From positions 1 to 64,000 of the forward strand of contig CAYPYX010000010.1 of assembly GCA_964415065.1 (NCBI GenBank): a stretch of DNA of 64,000 bases, given 5' to 3'. Shown piece by piece: positions 6,902-16,300 of the stretch (within the stretch, counting starts at the first letter, position 1; the number at the start of each line of letters is the position of its first letter). This DNA is from VMCP01 sp964415065 (GTDB lineage Bacteria > Bacteroidota > Bacteroidia > NS11-12g > UBA955). Position numbers and translations under genes: made by a program. Under the pieces are notes generated by a model. The model was given only the letters and a program-made list of their open reading frames with translations. It was not told the DNA's origin and did not search any database.

Positions 6902-7870
6902 TTATTCATTCTTAATAAATTTACCTTTAAATTCTTTATTGTCTTTGAATAGAATGATTTGATATATTCCTTGGGGAAGATTGGTTATATTTATTTGATT
7001 TTCAAAAGTTACATCAACAACAAGTTGACCAACTGAGTTGTAGATTAAGGCATTTCCAGAAGACATACCACGTACCTTCAAAATATTGTTTGTGGGATTA
7101 GGGAAAAGCACCGTATGCTGATCACTTATTTCATCAAACGATACACTCCTAATGGTGTCAATTAAATCGATTATTTCGATTTCATCGCAGTAGTTCTTAA
7201 TATTCAAATAGTTAAAAGATTCAGTTGCCGCAAATACAACCATTTGATCCTTGTTGCAAACAGAAATTAATTCTTGCCAAAATGGCGAATTGTGTCTTAT
7301 AATTCTAAAAGGTATAAGACCATAATTAGACCCTATTCCTTGAGATGCAGAAAATGGTAAAGTTACTCTGTTATATCCAGATGAAAGAACCGTATAATAT
7401 TGTGTTCTTCTTATTTGATTGTCGTGGTACTTAACATTTTTAACACTATCAACCAGCAATTGCCCGCTTGCTGAATGATTGATTTTGAACGTATCGCCTG
7501 CGTTCAAGTTAAAATTATAGATAATTAAATTCTTGACTTCAAAAGAATCATCATATGCATTATACAACGTGCCACTAAAAAATACTGTATCTCTTTTCAC
7601 TTTTAAGAAATATACGTACGATCGCTGGTTCCAATTCCAATCTTTAGATTCATATAAAACTTTATAAAAAGTTTCCATTGAGTTTGCGGAATCCAATAGC
7701 ACAAGTTCTTTTGAGTAAGACGCAAAACTCAACCCCGGTGTAAGTGAGTGAGCATCGCAGTACGTATAATAGGTACTGCTATCTAAATAACTATATTGAG
7801 CATTTAAATTTTTGTTACAAATGAATGCTATACTAATGCTGAATAACAATTTTATGTATTTCATATTCAT
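6902..7870 (-). CDS. Exported protein with T9SS type A C-terminal sorting domain
   Basis: A 322-residue secreted protein. Residues 1-24 are a signal peptide ending in LNAQ. The body (30-240) is rich in Tyr, Ser and Asn and has no recognisable catalytic motif. The last 75 residues are a classic Bacteroidota type A sorting domain: VLFPNPTNNILKV, then ALIYNSVGQLV, then NITNLPQGIYQIILF and a basic end. Such domains direct export across the outer membrane by the type IX secretion system and are then cleaved, with the protein attached to anionic LPS or released. The function of the body is unknown. A 22-bp palindrome lies about 210 bp upstream. Confidence 0.85.
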   Translation of the reverse strand: MNMKYIKLLFSISIAFICNKNLNAQYSYLDSSTYYTYCDAHSLTPGLSFASYSKELVLLDSANSMETFYKVLYESKDWNWNQRSYVYFLKVKRDTVFFSGTLYNAYDDSFEVKNLIIYNFNLNAGDTFKINHSASGQLLVDSVKNVKYHDNQIRRTQYYTVLSSGYNRVTLPFSASQGIGSNYGLIPFRIIRHNSPFWQELISVCNKDQMVVFAATESFNYLNIKNYCDEIEIIDLIDTIRSVSFDEISDQHTVLFPNPTNNILKVRGMSSGNALIYNSVGQLVVDVTFENQINITNLPQGIYQIILFKDNKEFKGKFIKNE

Positions 7871-8080
7871 GATGTTTTATTGGAATTAATTGATTACCGT
7901 TGAAATTCTACCCATTTCAATCTCTCTTGTTGAGTCATTCATATCGAGTAGCCACAATCAACAGTATACCTCCAATTCATAACATAGCTTCGCCACCTGA
8001 GCTACAAAAAATTAACTCATTACAAAAACATATCGAGTGGAAACCCAATAAAACAAATCTACTGATTAGAAATTTGAAAA

Positions 8081-8102
8081 ATATAGTGACATGTCACTAT
8101 AT
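8081..8102. promoter_or_regulatory. Perfect 22-bp palindrome with TGACATGTCA core
   Basis: The sequence from 8081 to 8102 equals its own reverse complement (core TAGTGACATGTCACTA). It lies between the 3' end of the chelatase-like ATPase gene and the start of the leftward T9SS protein gene, so the only promoter it could control is the latter. The GTGAC-GTCAC arms resemble CRP/FNR-type sites, but the spacing differs; this is a candidate operator only. Confidence 0.5.
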
Positions 8103-8151
8103 CCCCAGAAAAAATAGGACCGTTAAAAAAGATGAAATTCCAATTCAAACA

Positions 8152-9615
8152 TCAAAACAAATCACCGAAATCAAAGCCGTTTTGGATGCGTTCTTTGCCG
8201 AGTTTTTGGTGTTCAGCCAGCGACCATAAAACGAATTCCTTCAAGAATAATTTGTCGTGGCCTGATGCCTCCGGCTGGTAGCTCTTGAGTAAATCTTCCA
8301 GCGATTGGATTTTGTTTAATGTCGATTCGTATTCCGATTGTTCGCTGTCGTCGTATAAGAAAACACCACCATCGGCAATTAACTCCGCCAGTAATTCATC
8401 GTATGGAGTGGATTCGGTCTTCTTGCTCAATTTTTCAATGCGAGGGAAATATGCAGGCATGAGCGACTTTACCGCAGCACCAATTAATTGAGTCGCTACA
8501 AAAGCGGCTCCCTCTTGCTCACCCTCGTAAACCAATTCCACCTTCCCTGTAATAGCAGGGATAATTCCCATGAAATCCGATAAACGTACCGAAGTATTCG
8601 ACTCCCCATTGATCAAAGCACGACGTTCGGCAGTGCTTACCAAGTTTTCTAACATCGAAATACTCATACGTGCGCTAACACCGCTTTTGTCGTCTACGTA
8701 CTCGTTGTCGCGGGCTTCGAAAATAATCTGTTCCAATAAATCTCTGGCCAATTCGGGAATGTAAACCCGCTGAGATTGCTCCTCGGTTATTTGAGATTCT
8801 TGCGCAGAAATTTTACGAGCAATTTCTATGGTTTCTGGATAATGAGTCAGAATTTGTGATCCAATTCGATCTTTTAAAGGAGTAACTATGCTTCCGCGAT
8901 TGGTGTAATCTTCTGGGTTTGCAGTAAATACAAATTGCAAATCCAAGGCCAACCGAAGTTTGAAACCGCGAATTTGAATGTCGCCTTCTTGTAGGATGTT
9001 GAATAAAGCTACCTGAATTCGAGCTTGCAGGTCAGGCAACTCGTTAATTACAAATATGCAACGATTGGAACGAGGTATCATCCCAAAATGAATCACACGA
9101 TCATCCGCATAAGACAATTTCAAATTGGACGCCTTAATGGGGTCAACATCGCCAATTAAGTCTGCAACGGTAACATCGGGAGTTGCAAGTTTTTCTGTGA
9201 AACGATCCGAACGATGCAGCCAAGAAATAGGCGTATCATCGCCTTTTTCTGCCATCAATTCTTTGGCGAATCGGGATATGGGTTGAAAAGGATCGTCATT
9301 GATTTCAGAACCTTGTACGCAAGGAATGTATTCATCCAACAAATTGACCATCAATCGAGCCAGTCGGGTTTTAGCTTGTCCCCGTAGACCCAGTAAGTTA
9401 ATGTTATGTCTAGATAAAATAGCACGTTCCAATTCGGGAATAACGGTTTTTTCGAAGCCGTGCACACCGGGAAACGAATCCACTCCGTTTTGAATGTTGG
9501 CAATCAAATTTTTGCGTAATTCGTCTTTGATGGATTGGTAAGAATACCCCGCTTTTTTCAGTTCTCCGAATGTTGAAATCATATTATTTAAGTCGTTTTT
9601 TTCTGTTGGATTCAT
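8152..9615 (-). CDS. MoxR/magnesium-chelatase-I-like AAA+ ATPase
   Basis: A 487-residue AAA+ protein of the chelatase-I branch. Walker A is GLRGQAKT (76-83). The Walker B region is RCIFVINELPD (185-195) with Asn-Glu in place of the usual Asp-Glu. Sensor-1 reads FVFTANPEDYTNRG and the arginine-finger/lid region IVTPLKDRIGSQILTHYP. In this family the ATPase forms a ring that remodels a target through a partner carrying a VWA domain, and such a partner is encoded immediately upstream with a 32-bp overlap. True Mg-chelatase is unlikely because no other bacteriochlorophyll or cobalamin genes are nearby. The substrate is unknown. Confidence 0.85.
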   Translation of the reverse strand: MNPTEKNDLNNMISTFGELKKAGYSYQSIKDELRKNLIANIQNGVDSFPGVHGFEKTVIPELERAILSRHNINLLGLRGQAKTRLARLMVNLLDEYIPCVQGSEINDDPFQPISRFAKELMAEKGDDTPISWLHRSDRFTEKLATPDVTVADLIGDVDPIKASNLKLSYADDRVIHFGMIPRSNRCIFVINELPDLQARIQVALFNILQEGDIQIRGFKLRLALDLQFVFTANPEDYTNRGSIVTPLKDRIGSQILTHYPETIEIARKISAQESQITEEQSQRVYIPELARDLLEQIIFEARDNEYVDDKSGVSARMSISMLENLVSTAERRALINGESNTSVRLSDFMGIIPAITGKVELVYEGEQEGAAFVATQLIGAAVKSLMPAYFPRIEKLSKKTESTPYDELLAELIADGGVFLYDDSEQSEYESTLNKIQSLEDLLKSYQPEASGHDKLFLKEFVLWSLAEHQKLGKERIQNGFDFGDLF

Positions 9616-10732
9616 AATCTTGAAATATCATTTCCCCTAAACCTTTTAAGCCCGTAAAAAAGGCTTTCCCCTGATTGGCTTCGGTGAATTTATCTACAAA
9701 TCGTTGAAGGTAAGGGTCTTGGGCAATCATAAAAGTGGTTATAGGGATATGCAATTTTCGTGCTTGTGCAGCTTGAGTATAACACTGCTCGGTGATGTAG
9801 GGGTCTAATCCATTGCTATTCATGTAGTAACGGCCATCGCGTTCTTTAACACAACTGGGCTTACCATCCGTAATCATGAAAATCTGTTTGTGTGTATTTT
9901 TCTTTCTTCGGAGGATGTCCATAGCGAGCTGAAGTCCCGCAACTGTGTTCGTGTGAAAAGGCCCAACCTTGAGATAGGGTATGTCTTTGATGGATATTCG
10001 CCAAGCATCGTTTCCAAAAACCAAAATATCCAGAGTGTCTTTGGGATAACGCGTGGTAATTAATTCTGCCAATGCCATAGCCACTTTTTTGGCTGGAGTG
10101 ATTCGGTCTTCACCGTATAAAATCATGGAGTGACTGATGTCAATCATCAACACCGTACTCATTTGACTTTGGTATTGTGAATCTTCTACTACTAGATCGT
10201 CTTCGGTTAGTTCAATTTCTGCAGATCCGCTTCTTACGTGAGCGTTTCTGAGACTCTCGGTCATGGATATTTTTTCGAGCGCATCACCGAATTGGTAATT
10301 GCGATATTCTCCGGTGAGGTCTTCGCCTTGACCTGAAGCTTTGGTTTTGTGGTTGCCGGAACCACTTTTGTGAAGATCTCCAAATATTTGTTCTAATGCC
10401 GTTTGACGAATGGCTCTTTCCGTTTTGGCGGTAATCCCGAAACCCGATCCCCCGGAATCGTTCAACTCTTCTCGAATGTATCCGCGTTCTTTCAAATCTT
10501 CGATGAAGTCATCGATGGTGTAATTTTCATCCGTAAGTTGATATTCTTTATCCAGTTCTCTTAACCAAGCAATGGCTTCATCGAAGTCGCCCGAAGTGTG
10601 CGTAATGAGTTCTTTGAAAATATCAAATAAAACATCGAATGGCTCTAAGGATTTAGGTTCAAATTCTTTGAAATAAAAACCGCGACTACCAGAAGATGAA
10701 ATCATGACCTTATCAACGAACATAACCCTCAA
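9584..10732 (-). CDS. VWA-domain partner of the AAA+ ATPase
   Basis: A 382-residue protein with an N-terminal helical region (30-120), an acidic linker, and a C-terminal von Willebrand A domain from about 190. The MIDAS motif is DISHS (D198, S200, S202), with the supporting FMITDGKPS around residue 288 supplying the distal acidic residue. It matches the cytosolic VWA proteins that pair with MoxR/chelatase-like ATPases as metal-dependent adaptors. The 3' end overlaps the ATPase start by 32 bp, a strong sign of a two-protein complex. Starts at Met4 or Met10 are also possible. Confidence 0.85.
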   Translation of the reverse strand: MRVMFVDKVMISSSGSRGFYFKEFEPKSLEPFDVLFDIFKELITHTSGDFDEAIAWLRELDKEYQLTDENYTIDDFIEDLKERGYIREELNDSGGSGFGITAKTERAIRQTALEQIFGDLHKSGSGNHKTKASGQGEDLTGEYRNYQFGDALEKISMTESLRNAHVRSGSAEIELTEDDLVVEDSQYQSQMSTVLMIDISHSMILYGEDRITPAKKVAMALAELITTRYPKDTLDILVFGNDAWRISIKDIPYLKVGPFHTNTVAGLQLAMDILRRKKNTHKQIFMITDGKPSCVKERDGRYYMNSNGLDPYITEQCYTQAAQARKLHIPITTFMIAQDPYLQRFVDKFTEANQGKAFFTGLKGLGEMIFQDYESNRKKRLK

Positions 10733-10876
10733 AATGTTTCAAAAACCGTGAAATTTCTGCAATAAGACTCTTGGGTATAGTCGATATTCTCATGTCTGCA
10801 AATTTTATTCGTGGTTTTGCATAGTTATCCACTTGTAATTATGAAGACTTGAGTAATGGCACTAATTTGCAAGTTT

Positions 10877-11179
10877 ATGAGTAATTATCACGAAATCACC
10901 TTAACAGAAGCGGTGTCTATGACCCATGCTTACCAGAATGATCCTTTGTTTAGTGGTAAAACCATTTCCGTTAAAATGGATAATACCGCATTTCAGGAAT
11001 TGATGTCACAACCCGGCTGTGTGTCACTTCGATCTTATTTTGCTAAAAACAGCAACAACGAACTTACTTTAGTTGTAGTTGGGGTGGATGCAAATGGAAA
11101 TGATATGACTTCCGGTTTGATCATGAATAAAGGGGTTAAATGTCCCGTTGTCTGCCCTGTAGCTAGTCCTTTGATGTGA
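10877..11179 (+). CDS. Small protein of unknown function
   Basis: A 100-residue protein that I do not recognise. It has no signal peptide or membrane helix. Residues 1-80 alternate helices and strands (ITLTEAVSMTHAYQNDPLF; ELTLVVVGVDANGNDM), and the C terminus carries a compact Cys-Pro element, KCPVVCPVASPLM. I chose the ATG at 10877 because the product then begins directly with the structured region; an earlier ATG at 10856 would add seven residues. It is transcribed away from the VWA/ATPase pair, sharing a 144-bp intergenic region. Confidence 0.6.
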   Translation: MSNYHEITLTEAVSMTHAYQNDPLFSGKTISVKMDNTAFQELMSQPGCVSLRSYFAKNSNNELTLVVVGVDANGNDMTSGLIMNKGVKCPVVCPVASPLM

Positions 11180-11248
11180 TTTTTTGCTTGAAATAATTAG
11201 GATTCGAAAGATTTTTGTTAACAAACTGGATATACTTGTAGTATAGTT

Positions 11249-11869
11249 ATGAAACTAGGCTCTGTAATCCTTGAAATGTACGTTTTTTTGTTGATAACGC
11301 TTGGGGTAACCTGGGCTGTCCCAGCGTGGCGTAATCGGTTGTACATTCAACGAAAAATTAAGAGTCTGGACCGTTTTTTTATTTTTGGCAGTATTGCATT
11401 TGAACTAATTCTTAAAACCTACCGATTTTTACATCTTCCCCCAGCAGATATTGTGGTTTGGAGTTACGATGTGTTATTTGTTGGGGTGTTAAATGTTTTG
11501 GTTTACAAGGATTTACTGCCTGAAAAGAGAATATGGGTGTTTGGCGTACTTTTGGTGTTTTTCGTTTTAGTTTATTACCTTGGAAGCCATTTGATCTATT
11601 GGAATTATATTGTTTTGATTTTAGGTTTCTCTTTTCTGTTGATTCAGAAATTGTTGAATGATGGGAGGCCCACTTGGAGTTCGTTTTCTTTATTGAGTTA
11701 TTCGGTTTTGTACATTATAATTTTTATAACAACGATTTTCGATAGCATTGAATTCAATTGGAGTGAATCAAAATTAATGGATTATTTCGGAATCAATGGG
11801 GCCAGTATTTTACTTTTAAACGTGATTATTTTATATGTCAAATCCCGCCGACCAGTTCATATTAGATAA
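11249..11869 (+). CDS. Multi-pass membrane protein next to a histidine kinase
   Basis: A 206-residue integral membrane protein with about six hydrophobic segments (near 6-25, 43-60, 72-88, 95-113, 118-134, 145-165 and 182-198) and short basic loops. No family motif is visible. It overlaps the following histidine kinase gene by 35 bp, and the kinase has only one transmembrane helix. A reasonable inference is that this protein serves as the sensory membrane module for that kinase, in the way separate 7TM or 5TM sensors do, but no ligand-binding feature can be seen. Confidence 0.7.
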   Translation: MKLGSVILEMYVFLLITLGVTWAVPAWRNRLYIQRKIKSLDRFFIFGSIAFELILKTYRFLHLPPADIVVWSYDVLFVGVLNVLVYKDLLPEKRIWVFGVLLVFFVLVYYLGSHLIYWNYIVLILGFSFLLIQKLLNDGRPTWSSFSLLSYSVLYIIIFITTIFDSIEFNWSESKLMDYFGINGASILLLNVIILYVKSRRPVHIR

Positions 11870-12608
11870 CATTTTTGTATTTCTACCTACGGTTGCAGTT
11901 GCCACGTCGGCACTGATTTTTGTGTATATAAGTTTCATGTATCAATTGAGAAAGTTGCGGAGATTTAAACGAATACAATTCAGCATGGTGGAGGAGGAGC
12001 GCAAACGAATTGCCAATGATTTGCATGATTATGTGGGGGGAAGATTGGTGCAAGTGCGTGAGAAATTGCTTGAAGTTATCCCCGAAATAAAAGATAAAAA
12101 AATAGCGGAGGAGGTCAATGAATCCGTGATGAATATTCGTAATTTTCATAACGACATTCGGCATTTAGTAGAATACATATATCCCCGAGAAATGATGAAA
12201 GGAGATTGGCGGGGAAGCTTTTTGAGGATGGGAGTTGACATGTCCACGAACAAAACTCGAGTGCAAATTGAAATCGAAGAAGAATTGGAATTGCCTTTAG
12301 AAACAGCGAAACAACTATTTTTAATTGTACAAGAAAAAATTACCAATGCGATATCACATGAGCAACCCAGTCATATTGTTGTTGATATATACACCAGTGA
12401 TAATGGTGAGAATGGTGTTTTGGAAATGGTATATCAAAGTAAGAAGCATTTAAATGAAGATTATAAAGTAAAAACAATTACGGTAAATGGACGAGGATTG
12501 TATTCAATTGATGAACGAATTAAGTATATTAGAGGTAAAATAAAGAAATACTTGTTGGGATCTTATTTGCATGATACCATTGAATTTCCCTTGAATAAAA
12601 AGAATTGA
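11835..12608 (+). CDS. Sensor histidine kinase, HisKA_3 type with degenerate ATPase domain
   Basis: A 257-residue kinase with one membrane helix (14-36). The dimerisation and phosphoacceptor region is EEERKRIANDLHDYVGG, giving His64 as the phosphorylated residue, in the NarX/DesK class. The ATPase N-box is recognisable (LFLIVQEKITNAISH) and a G2-like box is present (NGRGLYSIDERI), but the usual G1 box DxGxGF is absent: the expected position reads MVYQSKKHLNED. It may therefore bind ATP poorly, act mainly as a phosphatase, or be structurally divergent. It lies between an overlapping membrane protein gene and a LuxR-type response regulator 19 bp downstream. Confidence 0.85.
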   Translation: MSNPADQFILDNIFVFLPTVAVATSALIFVYISFMYQLRKLRRFKRIQFSMVEEERKRIANDLHDYVGGRLVQVREKLLEVIPEIKDKKIAEEVNESVMNIRNFHNDIRHLVEYIYPREMMKGDWRGSFLRMGVDMSTNKTRVQIEIEEELELPLETAKQLFLIVQEKITNAISHEQPSHIVVDIYTSDNGENGVLEMVYQSKKHLNEDYKVKTITVNGRGLYSIDERIKYIRGKIKKYLLGSYLHDTIEFPLNKKN

Positions 12609-12627
12609 ACTTGACACCTTTAAAAAA

Positions 12628-13272
12628 ATGAATTCAATTACTCAAGTTGAACCCGTTAAGTTGGTTCTATTAGACGATCATCCCGGCATTTTAGAACTTC
12701 TTAAATTGAGAATACATCGTATTGAGCCCAATTCCAGTGTGGTTACTTTTTCAGAAGTGGAGAATGCTCTGATGCATATGCTTAAAAATCGACCTGATTT
12801 TGTGATCACGGACTTGCATATTCATGTGGGTAAATCGCTTGCACTGCCAAAATACTGTTTTGAAAACGGTATTCCTTATATGGTTTACACCAGTTATTTA
12901 CAGTATACGTTGTTGAAATCGTTGGAGGATTTTAACTGTAGAGTTTTTGTAAGCAAATCATCATCTACAATGGAATTGGAAGAAGGGTTATTTCATTTGA
13001 TGCAGCATTTGCCGTACCGATGCAGCAGCACAGGGTTAAAGCAGAATTCGCCGGATTTTATTGAAGATATTATCCCACAACCCATAGTTACAGAAGCGGA
13101 ACTGAAGGTACTTCAACTGCTTGTAGATGGTTTGACCACTGCAGAAATATCCGAATCATTGAATTTAAGTAAGCATACTATTAAGAATCATTGTACTCAT
13201 TTAAAAGTAAAAAACTCGTGTACACTACACGAGTTGATCCGAAGGTATATATACTGGCAAACCAACGGGTAG
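12628..13272 (+). CDS. LuxR/NarL-family response regulator
   Basis: A 214-residue regulator with an N-terminal receiver and a C-terminal GerE/LuxR HTH. The acidic pair is D16-D17, the phosphoacceptor D62 (FVITDLH), the switch Thr/Ser is in VYTSY near residue 88, and the conserved Lys is K110 (VFVSKSS). The DNA-binding domain covers about 148-210 with the pattern TEAELKVLQLLVDGLTTAEI and SKHTIKNHCTHLKVK. It is the cognate regulator of the histidine kinase just upstream. The 3' part of the gene contains a strong hairpin, and a second hairpin straddles its stop codon. Confidence 0.9.
   Translation: MNSITQVEPVKLVLLDDHPGILELLKLRIHRIEPNSSVVTFSEVENALMHMLKNRPDFVITDLHIHVGKSLALPKYCFENGIPYMVYTSYLQYTLLKSLEDFNCRVFVSKSSSTMELEEGLFHLMQHLPYRCSSTGLKQNSPDFIEDIIPQPIVTEAELKVLQLLVDGLTTAEISESLNLSKHTIKNHCTHLKVKNSCTLHELIRRYIYWQTNG
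13213..13235. repeat. Hairpin inside the response regulator gene
   Basis: AACTCGTGTA and its exact reverse complement are separated by CAC, forming a 10-bp stem with a 3-nt loop about 40 bp before the stop codon. It is unexpected inside a coding region and may slow transcription or protect the 3' end. Confidence 0.5.
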
Positions 13273-13315
13273 TTTGCCAGTACATGTACCGATAAACAGG
13301 TTATCAGCCTGTTTT
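13252..13315. terminator. Two hairpins between convergent genes, probable bidirectional terminator
   Basis: TACTGGCAAAC/GTTTGCCAGTA forms an 11-bp stem (13252-13282) that includes the stop codon of the response regulator. A second stem AAACAGG/CCTGTTT (13294-13314) is followed by TTTTAT. The next gene converges from the right and ends at 13323, so this region should end both transcripts. Confidence 0.65.
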
Positions 13316-13322
13316 ATAGCAC

Positions 13323-16300
13323 TCAATGAACAAATTTGCCGGTGGCAAAGGCTGTTTTATCTCCCTGTTGAAGCTCTATCCGATACAAGGAAATTCCTTT
13401 TGAAGGTACTTTTATTTCAGCTCCCGACATGGAATACCAACGAACAGAGATCAAGTTCCAATCTGAGTTTTCCATAATGAATTTTCCATCAGAAGTAATT
13501 TTTACTCCATACGATTCCAAATGATGAACTGAGCTGAAATCCGTAAGTGTTATTGTTTTCGAAACAGTGTCATTGCAACCTTGGTTCGTACTAGCAATTA
13601 ACGACAATGTGTATTCTCCTGGAGTTTTGGGATAAGTGTAAATAAAGGTGTTTTTACTGGATGTATCCGAAGTGGAACTGGGATCACCTGCATCCCAAAG
13701 CCAAGAAATCTTATCATTACCTGCTACATAGGAGTAATTGATTGCTATCAATTGTGCAGCATGAATATTTAAGGTTGTTGGACTAGTGATTTGCATTATT
13801 GCTTTGGGGGATTCCTCCACTCGAAGTGTGAAGTACCCTGTGTCTTGGCACCCTTTTTGTGGACCCTCGTAACGAACTCTCCAGTTTCCAGTTGCGATAT
13901 CAGCAGGTGCATATTGGTTATTTTTTATGGGATGTTTTTCCAGTTCAGGAGCTTTTTTATTCCAGTTATACGAATCCCAATAGAATCTGCCATCGGTAGC
14001 TGGCTTGTTTTCTACGTACACCTGCGCTAATAAGTCGAAATCCGTTTGACCTTGACACATCAAGGGTGTGCTAAAACTAAGTAGAGGTTCATTTATCACT
14101 TCAATTTTTAGTGTATCTGCAAGATAACAACCATTCAAATAATCCTTGAATTCTAATTTAAATAGATAGCTTCCATTTCGATTTAATTCGGATTGACTTC
14201 CCAAATAAAAACGCTGGTCTGAACTTATTATTTCATTGATGTTAACTCCGTTAGGTGCTTCTAATGCCGTCCAAATGGGTTGATGCACTGAGGAATTAGA
14301 CGGGGTTTTGATTAAAGAGTTCAAGGAAAGAAATCCGGTATTTTGACAAATAGAAGTGTCTACGCTTTCGGATTTAACAGGTTGAATAACCGTCCAAATC
14401 AGGCTGTCGACTTCACGGCATCCCCAAGAATCTAAATAATGAACAGAGATACTGAGTTCGGCTTTTCCATTTTTGAATGCTGTAGAAGCAACTTTTTGTG
14501 GATCTAATAATAATTTCCCATTATTTGTATCGAGCCAACTGGCAGAATTTATTATTTTGTATTTGCGCGATGAATGATCTGTCCAACTATTTTTAATATC
14601 AATAGTGTTCAAAATGTTGCAACCTGTTGGAAGGGGGGATAATTTGAAATACTCTCTCGGTAATTGTTTGTAAATCGAACTATCAGTTGCAAAACAACCA
14701 ATGGAATCAGTAACCGTGAAGAACCATTTAAACATAGTGTCGGATGTGGTAATAATTCCTTGAGGTGCCTTGTAAGAAATGTTGCCGTTTTTGAGTTTGT
14801 ATGAAAATCCAACTAACGACTTCATATTTTGGGTAGAGGTGCTGAAATGAATATCTGTTTTTCCACAATACAGGCTGTCACCAGTTAAACGAAGTTTGGG
14901 TTCGTTGTTGAGAATTACGGTATCGGTTTTAGGAACAAAACCCAATGAGTCATGTGTAATGTAAGGTGTTACATAATATTCATCGTTGGGGAGTTGTTCA
15001 GACAGGTTTTTGGAAGTGAGAAATGCTAATGTGGTGTTGCCTGATTTAGAGGTTACTTGCCATTGTATAAAGGCATTCCCGCTGAATTTCTTCAAGAAAT
15101 TCACTTCAGTAAAAATTCGATTACAGGTAGTATCACGTGATTTGTTTTCGTAGGGAATGGCAGGTTTTACGCGAACCAAAATTGGGGATACTGTGGTTCC
15201 TCTGGGTTGTCCGCTGCTACAATAATTGTCCATGACCAATAAATTGAATGTATGGAAAGGTTTATGGGCATGAGATGAATCGGTTTTCCATTTGAAAATA
15301 TAGGTATTGGGTTTCCCAGGGGTGCTATAAAGCCATGTATTTTTGTACTCGGTTTTTAAAATAGCTTCTAAATAGGTGCCGGTATCGGGATCGCCAATGG
15401 AGAATTCAATTTCAATGGTTTCCCCCGCAACGACAGAAAATTCCTTTCCGATTCGAACATAGGGATTGTAATTAAATGAACTACCAGATGCAGAACTGAA
15501 GAATCTTCCGTTGGAATAATAAGAATGTTGTCCAATTACTACCCATTTGCCTTGTGCATTTTTTTGTGTTTCGATTATAGAATAGCAGAATAAAGCTCCG
15601 TCGCTCGCGTCGTTTTTGTAAAAATACATTTCTCCTGATAGCGTATCGAAATTGAATCCACGAGGAGGGAAAATATTGCGGCTGGCTTTGGCAAAACCAT
15701 CCGTAGTGCCAACACCTGTAAAAGTTTTAATAGGCACTGCCACTGAATACTGATTGTTTAAGGTATATGCCGCATAGGAACTGCCGCTTTGATAGGGTTG
15801 TTGAAGTTTATATATAAGACGATCATTTTCTGCATCCATAGCATCTGGGAAATACCGAAACTCACCGGCTGAATTATCTCTGGGGATGTGATTTCTGACC
15901 ATCGGTGCATCATTGCTCATTCTATTTAGTGTCCGAAGTGTATTGTAATACAGGGTCGTGCTGATGGTATAACCGTAAGGTGATTTGATGTTGTTGACTA
16001 ACATACTTAAACTTACTTCCGAACTTCCAATAAACGTAATTTGATCGGATCCATACTTTTTGATAAAACTGTCAATGAGAGTATGTGTTTTTAAATTGAT
16101 AATGGCGGACAAATAATATCTGTAGTTGCCCGAATATGGAATATTACCATTAGCCACTCCTCCAGGCATACACGTATTGGCATATCCTTTACATAGGGGA
16201 TCTAAATTGGTAATGGAGTCTTTTTTGAAAAGAGCATTGGACAATTTTACAATGGGGCTTTTTCGGTTTTCCATGTTACCAATAAAAAAAGCATATTCCA

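Noticed and set aside
7900..8229. Possible 109-residue rightward gene
   Set aside because: It overlaps the 3' end of the chelatase-like ATPase gene by 78 bp on the other strand, has no start signal or family pattern, and reads through the 22-bp palindrome; low-complexity product.
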